From IMG/VR virus record IMGVR_UViG_3300043420_000192, positions 1-27,376 of that record: a stretch of 27,376 bases of DNA. One strand, given 5' to 3'. The notes below the pieces were generated by a model. That model saw nothing but the letters and a program-made list of their open reading frames with translations. It had not been told where the DNA came from and ran no database searches. Position numbers and translations under genes: made by a program. The stretch comes from a virus. Shown here piece by piece: positions 24,961-27,376 of this stretch; within the stretch, counting starts at the first letter, position 1; each line of letters starts with the position of its first letter.

Positions 24961-25602
24961 ATGCATACCGCCCAACTCGTACACATCACTCCTGATGCTG
25001 AAGATCTAATTAGTTACATGGCTAGGGTTTCTAACCCAGCTAATCAACATAACACTGAGACCAGTGCTAAGTTGATTAAATACCTCATTAACCATAACCA
25101 TTGGTCACCGTTTGAAATGGTGAACATGTGTGTAAGTATTGAGACAACTCGTAGTATAGCAGCACAGATCCTTAGGCATCGTAGCTTTAGCTTTCAAGAG
25201 TTTAGCCAACGGTATGCTAAGGTAGAGAAACAAGCAGGTATTCCCGAGCTACGTAGGCAAGATCAAAGAAATAGACAGAATAGTATTGATGATCTAGATG
25301 AAGTAGTAAAGAAGAACTTTCAGTTCCGTATTGGTAGTCTTTACTCTGATTGTTACGGTCTTTATAAAGAATTAGTGGAAGCTGGGGTAGCTAAAGAGTG
25401 TGCAAGAGAAGTGTTACCTATGGCAGCACCAACTAAACTGTACATGAATGGTACTATTAGGTCTTGGTTGCATTACTGTGACCTTAGGACAAGTAATGGT
25501 ACGCAAAAAGAACATGCAATTATTGCAGCACAGATTCAAGATATCCTATATCAGTTCCTACCTAATGTTTGTGAAGCAATGTGGAACAAGAACTTAGATT
25601 AA
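24961..25602 (+). CDS. thyX: Flavin-dependent thymidylate synthase ThyX
   Basis: The ThyX signature is present in full: RHRSFSFQEFSQRYAK (residues 72-87 from this start), containing RHR followed by seven residues and Ser82. ThyX makes dTMP from dUMP using methylene-tetrahydrofolate, FAD and NADPH, and works as a homotetramer. The product begins MHTAQLVHITPDAEDLISYMARVSNP, as family members do, and is 213 residues long. An earlier in-frame ATG (24898) would add 21 residues with no family likeness; neither start has a good Shine-Dalgarno sequence, so the longer form (234 residues) remains possible. Phage copies boost nucleotide supply for DNA replication; a place behind terL, away from replication genes, is noteworthy. 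Confidence 0.93.
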   Translation: MHTAQLVHITPDAEDLISYMARVSNPANQHNTETSAKLIKYLINHNHWSPFEMVNMCVSIETTRSIAAQILRHRSFSFQEFSQRYAKVEKQAGIPELRRQDQRNRQNSIDDLDEVVKKNFQFRIGSLYSDCYGLYKELVEAGVAKECAREVLPMAAPTKLYMNGTIRSWLHYCDLRTSNGTQKEHAIIAAQIQDILYQFLPNVCEAMWNKNLD

Positions 25603-25880
25603 ACGAGTTTAAAGCGTTGTATAAAGCATGGAAGACCAAGATACCGTGGGTAGATCACCTACTTCTTGGTCTTTTGGTGTGGATTGAAGAGAAATTACTT
25701 TCCACACGTGTGGATAATGAAGTAAGTGAAGCGATTAAAGAATATGAAACGCTTCATGAGACAGATTTACCTGATATGGTGTCTCCGTTGTACACGGAAA
25801 AGCCGTCAGACACGTCTACAAGCTTCCCTGAGATGCGTTTAACGGCTCCTTGGTATATCGACACCTACGATGAGAAATAA
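25581..25880 (+). CDS. 99-residue protein overlapping thyX, unknown function
   Basis: It starts at GTG 25581, inside the last codons of thyX (22-base overlap), and is followed two bases later by a terminator, so it is co-transcribed with thyX. The N-terminal half has a partly hydrophobic helix (WVDHLLLGLLVWIEEKLL, about residues 23-40) that could be amphipathic or membrane-associated. The C-terminal half is acidic and Pro/Thr/Ser-rich and ends PWYIDTYDEK. No family is recognised. A later TTG start (25618) would shorten it by about 12 residues. The gene is supported by its tight placement and by the terminator directly after it. Confidence 0.6.
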   Translation: MEQELRLNEFKALYKAWKTKIPWVDHLLLGLLVWIEEKLLSTRVDNEVSEAIKEYETLHETDLPDMVSPLYTEKPSDTSTSFPEMRLTAPWYIDTYDEK

Positions 25881-25882
25881 AG

Positions 25883-25918
25883 CCTCTCTAGAGTCATATA
25901 GAGGGGTCTTTACTTTTT
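25883..25918 (+). terminator. Intrinsic terminator after thyX unit
   Basis: CCTCTCTA (25883-25890) pairs over eight bases with TAGAGGGG (25899-25906), with one G-U pair, around GAGTCATA. TCTTTACTTTTT follows. It closes the right-hand transcription unit just before the long gene-free stretch. Confidence 0.82.
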
Positions 25919-25946
25919 GACTAAAATTTGTGAAGCCTAATACTAC
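25917..25946 (+). promoter_or_regulatory. Possible sigma-70-like promoter at the edge of the gene-free region
   Basis: TTGACT (25917-25922) resembles a -35 box. TAATAC (25938-25943) lies 15 bases and TACTAC (25941-25946) 18 bases downstream as candidate -10 boxes. It points into the gene-free stretch that leads to the early genes. Neither spacing is ideal, so this is a weak call. Confidence 0.3.
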
Positions 25947-25960
25947 GCTGGAGCAGGGAC

Positions 25961-25990
25961 GCAACCCCCCATAGGGGTACCCCCGGTTGC
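25961..25990 (+). repeat. Inverted repeat GCAACC/GGTTGC with C/G-rich core
   Basis: GCAACC (25961-25966) and GGTTGC (25985-25990) flank CCCCATAGGGG and the palindrome GGGGTACCCC (25974-25983). Several alternative folds are possible. It lies at the left edge of the gene-free region. Confidence 0.55.
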
Positions 25991-26044
25991 ACACGTGCGC
26001 ACGCCCGCCCACGCGCGTTTATGTTCACGCACGCACATGTATGT
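25989..26044. other. Alternating purine-pyrimidine tracts (Z-DNA-prone)
   Basis: Strict alternation runs for 16 bases at 25989-26004 (GCACACGTGCGCACGC) and for 19 bases at 26026-26044 (CACGCACGCACATGTATGT), with ACGCGCGT between them. Such CA/GC-rich alternation favours left-handed DNA under supercoiling. There is nothing else like it in the window. Confidence 0.55.
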
Positions 26045-26339
26045 CCATGTCCAGAGCATCTGCATCAGGCACAGGTACGCTGGACACGGCTACGCACGCA
26101 GGCACGAGGCAGCAGCAACTATGCGGCAACACGCATAACCACATCTCACACATCTGTAGAAACTCTCAATAGTATTGCTTATTGAGAACCCAGTGATACC
26201 AATGGATTACAGCGATACACTGTACCATAAGCAGCACTGATAACCGCTGCAACAACAGGGATCAGGCTGTACTATGTGCCACTTGCTGCCACTGTCCACT
26301 GCTCTAAGCTGCTAGGCTCTACCCATACTCTTCTTTGAT

Positions 26340-26395
26340 GTTGAGAGTATCTCGACTCTCCCTGTTAAGGGTGAGGAGAGTCTCGAAACTTCAAC
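26340..26395 (+). repeat. Long imperfect hairpin in the gene-free region
   Basis: GACTCTCC (26354-26361) pairs perfectly with GGAGAGTC (26375-26382). After an internal loop, GTTGA (26340-26344) pairs with TCAAC (26391-26395). The 56-base structure has no T-tract behind it. It may be a DNA site for terminus processing or an RNA processing site. Confidence 0.5.
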
Positions 26396-26756
26396 CAGAA
26401 GAGATGAGAGACACCGACAACTGAATACGGCAAGCAGTCTTGGCACTGTGCCACCTGACAAGCCGACCACTCTCTCCCTCAGATCAGCCAGCCTGGCTCT
26501 AGGATGGCAAAGCACCTGGACAATCGAAGATTGATAGCTGAGTAGGACCACGGGTCACTGCCGCCAGCCACCTGCCGAGTGGGATTCCAGGGGTTGGGTT
26601 AGGGTACACTCAATGTGCCAGCTGTGCCACGCCGAGAAGGGTGAGCACCACACCGCCGAGCCACAGGCGGTATACAAGTTTGCTCATGGCTTCATGCGTC
26701 TGATGCTGAGGTGGAAGCGATACTCAGGGACGCACCTATCCACTGTTTGTTTAACC

Positions 26757-27014
26757 ATGTTCAACGTTACCAATCGCACTTCTTCTGCCATTCGTTGTCT
26801 GCTTGTTGATCCTATTCGTGGCACTGCTTGTGTCGAATTCAAGAATGGGTATGCTTACGAGTACACCAACGTTAGCCGTCGTGCTATCGCTAACCTACTT
26901 GCACAACCTAGCATGTCTCTCGGGTTCTGGGTTAACAAGAACCTGCTGAGTGTTGGTCGTACCAAACAACGTGACATCAGCTTCTATACGGCTGATGGTA
27001 AAGTGTTTGCCTGA
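26757..27014 (+). CDS. KTSC-domain protein
   Basis: From ATG 26757 the product is 85 residues and fits the KTSC domain (a short domain, known in phages and bacteria, of uncertain function): TSSAIRCLLVDPIRGTACVEFKNG, then YAYEYTNVSRRAIANLL and SMSLGFWVNKNLL. It has beta strands and a helix with no membrane segment. The frame is open upstream to an ATG at 26613, but those 48 codons are C/G-rich, unlike this gene, and would add a CxxCH-containing tail not found in the family, so the later start is chosen. It is the first gene after the gene-free region and probably belongs to the early region. Confidence 0.75.
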   Translation: MFNVTNRTSSAIRCLLVDPIRGTACVEFKNGYAYEYTNVSRRAIANLLAQPSMSLGFWVNKNLLSVGRTKQRDISFYTADGKVFA

Positions 27015-27039
27015 TTCGTTAGCTCGTTAGTTACACTCT

Positions 27040-27065
27040 CCCATCACATTGATGATGGGTTTCTG
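27040..27065 (+). terminator. Possible weak terminator or intergenic hairpin
   Basis: CCCATCA (27040-27046) pairs with TGATGGG (27053-27059) around CATTGA; TTTCTG follows. A second hairpin GTAGC/GCTAC (27065-27080) comes next. The short T-tract makes termination doubtful; mRNA processing between two early genes is the alternative. Confidence 0.45.
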
Positions 27066-27101
27066 TAGCTTACATGCTACGATTGTTCACTTGCAATTGT
27101 T

Positions 27102-27376
27102 ATGCAAACTTACCAGTTATTCTTTGGTCGTAACATACCTAACGGTGGTTACGTTAATGATCTCAACCTTCAGGCATTCATTGAGGGTGTGTTAGATGTA
27201 GCCTTCGAGGGTTACACAATACAACACGTCCAAGGTGTGTGGAAGGGTGAGCATGAGCCCACGTTACTTGTGACTGTATGCTCTGCATGTGCAGACAAGA
27301 TCAAGGACGTAGCTAACGCTTACAAGAATGCATTCAGTCAGGATGCAGTAGGTGTACAAGTTCTCCCTTCAATGTC
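27102..27376 (+). CDS. DUF3574-like early protein, 3' end cut by the window
   Basis: The frame opens at ATG 27102 and stays open to the window edge (91 codons seen). The sequence YQLFFGRNIPNGGYVNDLNL, then AFIEGVLDVAFEGYTIQHVQG and WKGEHEPTLLVTV resembles DUF3574, whose members share an FFGR..P.GG.V opening, a GFTV/GYTI core and a W....E...L.V block. That family has no established function to my knowledge. It follows the KTSC gene after two small hairpins and appears to continue the early region. No good Shine-Dalgarno sequence is seen (upstream TTGCAATTGTT). Confidence 0.65.
   Translation, partial: MQTYQLFFGRNIPNGGYVNDLNLQAFIEGVLDVAFEGYTIQHVQGVWKGEHEPTLLVTVCSACADKIKDVANAYKNAFSQDAVGVQVLPSM

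Larger units (their letters stand above)
25919..26756. other. Gene-free region of about 840 bases, candidate genome terminus or terminal repeat
   Basis: No convincing gene is seen on either strand; open frames here have Cys/His/Thr-rich products of no known type and C/G-rich codons unlike the phage genes. Composition is visibly richer in G+C than the flanks. It contains inverted repeats (25961-25990, 26340-26395), alternating purine-pyrimidine tracts (25989-26004, 26026-26044), and short palindromes such as TGGCACTGTGCCA (26441-26453). In T7-like phages, terminal repeats lie behind the large terminase and before the early genes, which is exactly where this stretch is. A circular assembly would merge the two ends here. 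Confidence 0.5.

Noticed and set aside
25938-25960. T7 RNA polymerase-like promoter (TAATACTAC...GGGA)
   Set aside because: Only the first part matches well, the initiation region does not, and TAATAC also occurs by chance inside coding sequence (for example in the capsid gene near 368). A set of matching copies elsewhere in the genome would be needed.
25987-26172. 61-residue open frame in the gene-free region
   Set aside because: The product is Cys/His/Thr/Arg-rich, follows the alternating CA/GC tract, lacks a ribosome site, and has codon use unlike the phage genes.
26160-26612. tRNA gene in the gene-free region
   Set aside because: No cloverleaf with a GTTCNA-type T-loop and matching acceptor stem could be found by eye.
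26613-26756. Upstream 48-codon extension of the KTSC gene, with a CxxCH motif
   Set aside because: C/G-rich codons differ from the gene itself, and KTSC proteins normally begin close to the domain; the ATG at 26757 is more likely.

Overview
The window reads as part of the genome of a T7-like (autographivirus-type) podovirus that infects a cyanobacterium. All recognisable genes lie on the + strand, in the order expected for the late half of a T7-type genome: major capsid protein, tail tubular proteins A and B, three internal (ejected) virion proteins of gp14/gp15/gp16 type, tail fibre, lysis genes, small terminase and large terminase. The cyanobacterial host is inferred from a flavin-dependent thymidylate synthase (ThyX) behind the terminase, a micro-protein with a DUF4278-like YRG motif, and the style of the fibre proteins. 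No host gene, integrase, tRNA or CRISPR array was seen.

Layout. (1) 1-328: the last codons of an upstream gene, a 34-residue protein, and a highly structured leader ahead of the capsid gene. (2) 329-1804: major capsid protein, two small genes (63 and 59 residues) and a textbook intrinsic terminator, comparable in place to T-phi behind T7 gene 10. (3) 1829-13149: the tail tube and the ejection proteins. The gp15-position protein carries both a lytic-transglycosylase-like domain and an M15-peptidase-like domain at its C-terminus, while the gp16-position protein has no N-terminal transglycosylase. (4) 13182-19073: two adhesins, a T7-type fibre and a 1046-residue protein with two copies of a lectin-like module followed by twelve 24-residue BspA-like repeats. 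(5) 19070-21184: a tightly overlapping chain of small genes, holding a fibre-linked protein, a membrane protein (holin candidate), a GH73-type endolysin, a membrane/coiled-coil protein, the small terminase, a basic protein and an HNH nuclease. (6) 21187-24703: a 434-residue protein with a possible GHH/HNH-like motif set, a terminator, an endonuclease VII-like protein, and the large terminase. (7) 24704-25918: a run of RNA hairpins, thyX, a small unknown gene and a terminator. (8) About 25919-26756: roughly 840 bases without a convincing gene, visibly richer in G+C, with inverted repeats and alternating purine-pyrimidine tracts. In a T7-like genome the right end lies behind the large terminase and early genes begin at the left end, so this stretch is the best candidate for the genome terminus or terminal repeat, joined here by circular assembly. 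(9) 26757-27376: a KTSC-domain gene and a DUF3574-like gene that runs off the window, consistent with the start of an early region.

How it works together: the capsid, tail and ejection proteins build the particle; the ejected murein hydrolases open the wall; the two adhesins select the host; the endolysin and small membrane proteins release progeny; the terminase, possibly helped by neighbouring nucleases, packages DNA; ThyX supports dTMP supply. The most unusual items are the repeat-built adhesin, the relocated pair of wall-hydrolase domains, and the group of three nuclease-like genes between the two terminase subunits.
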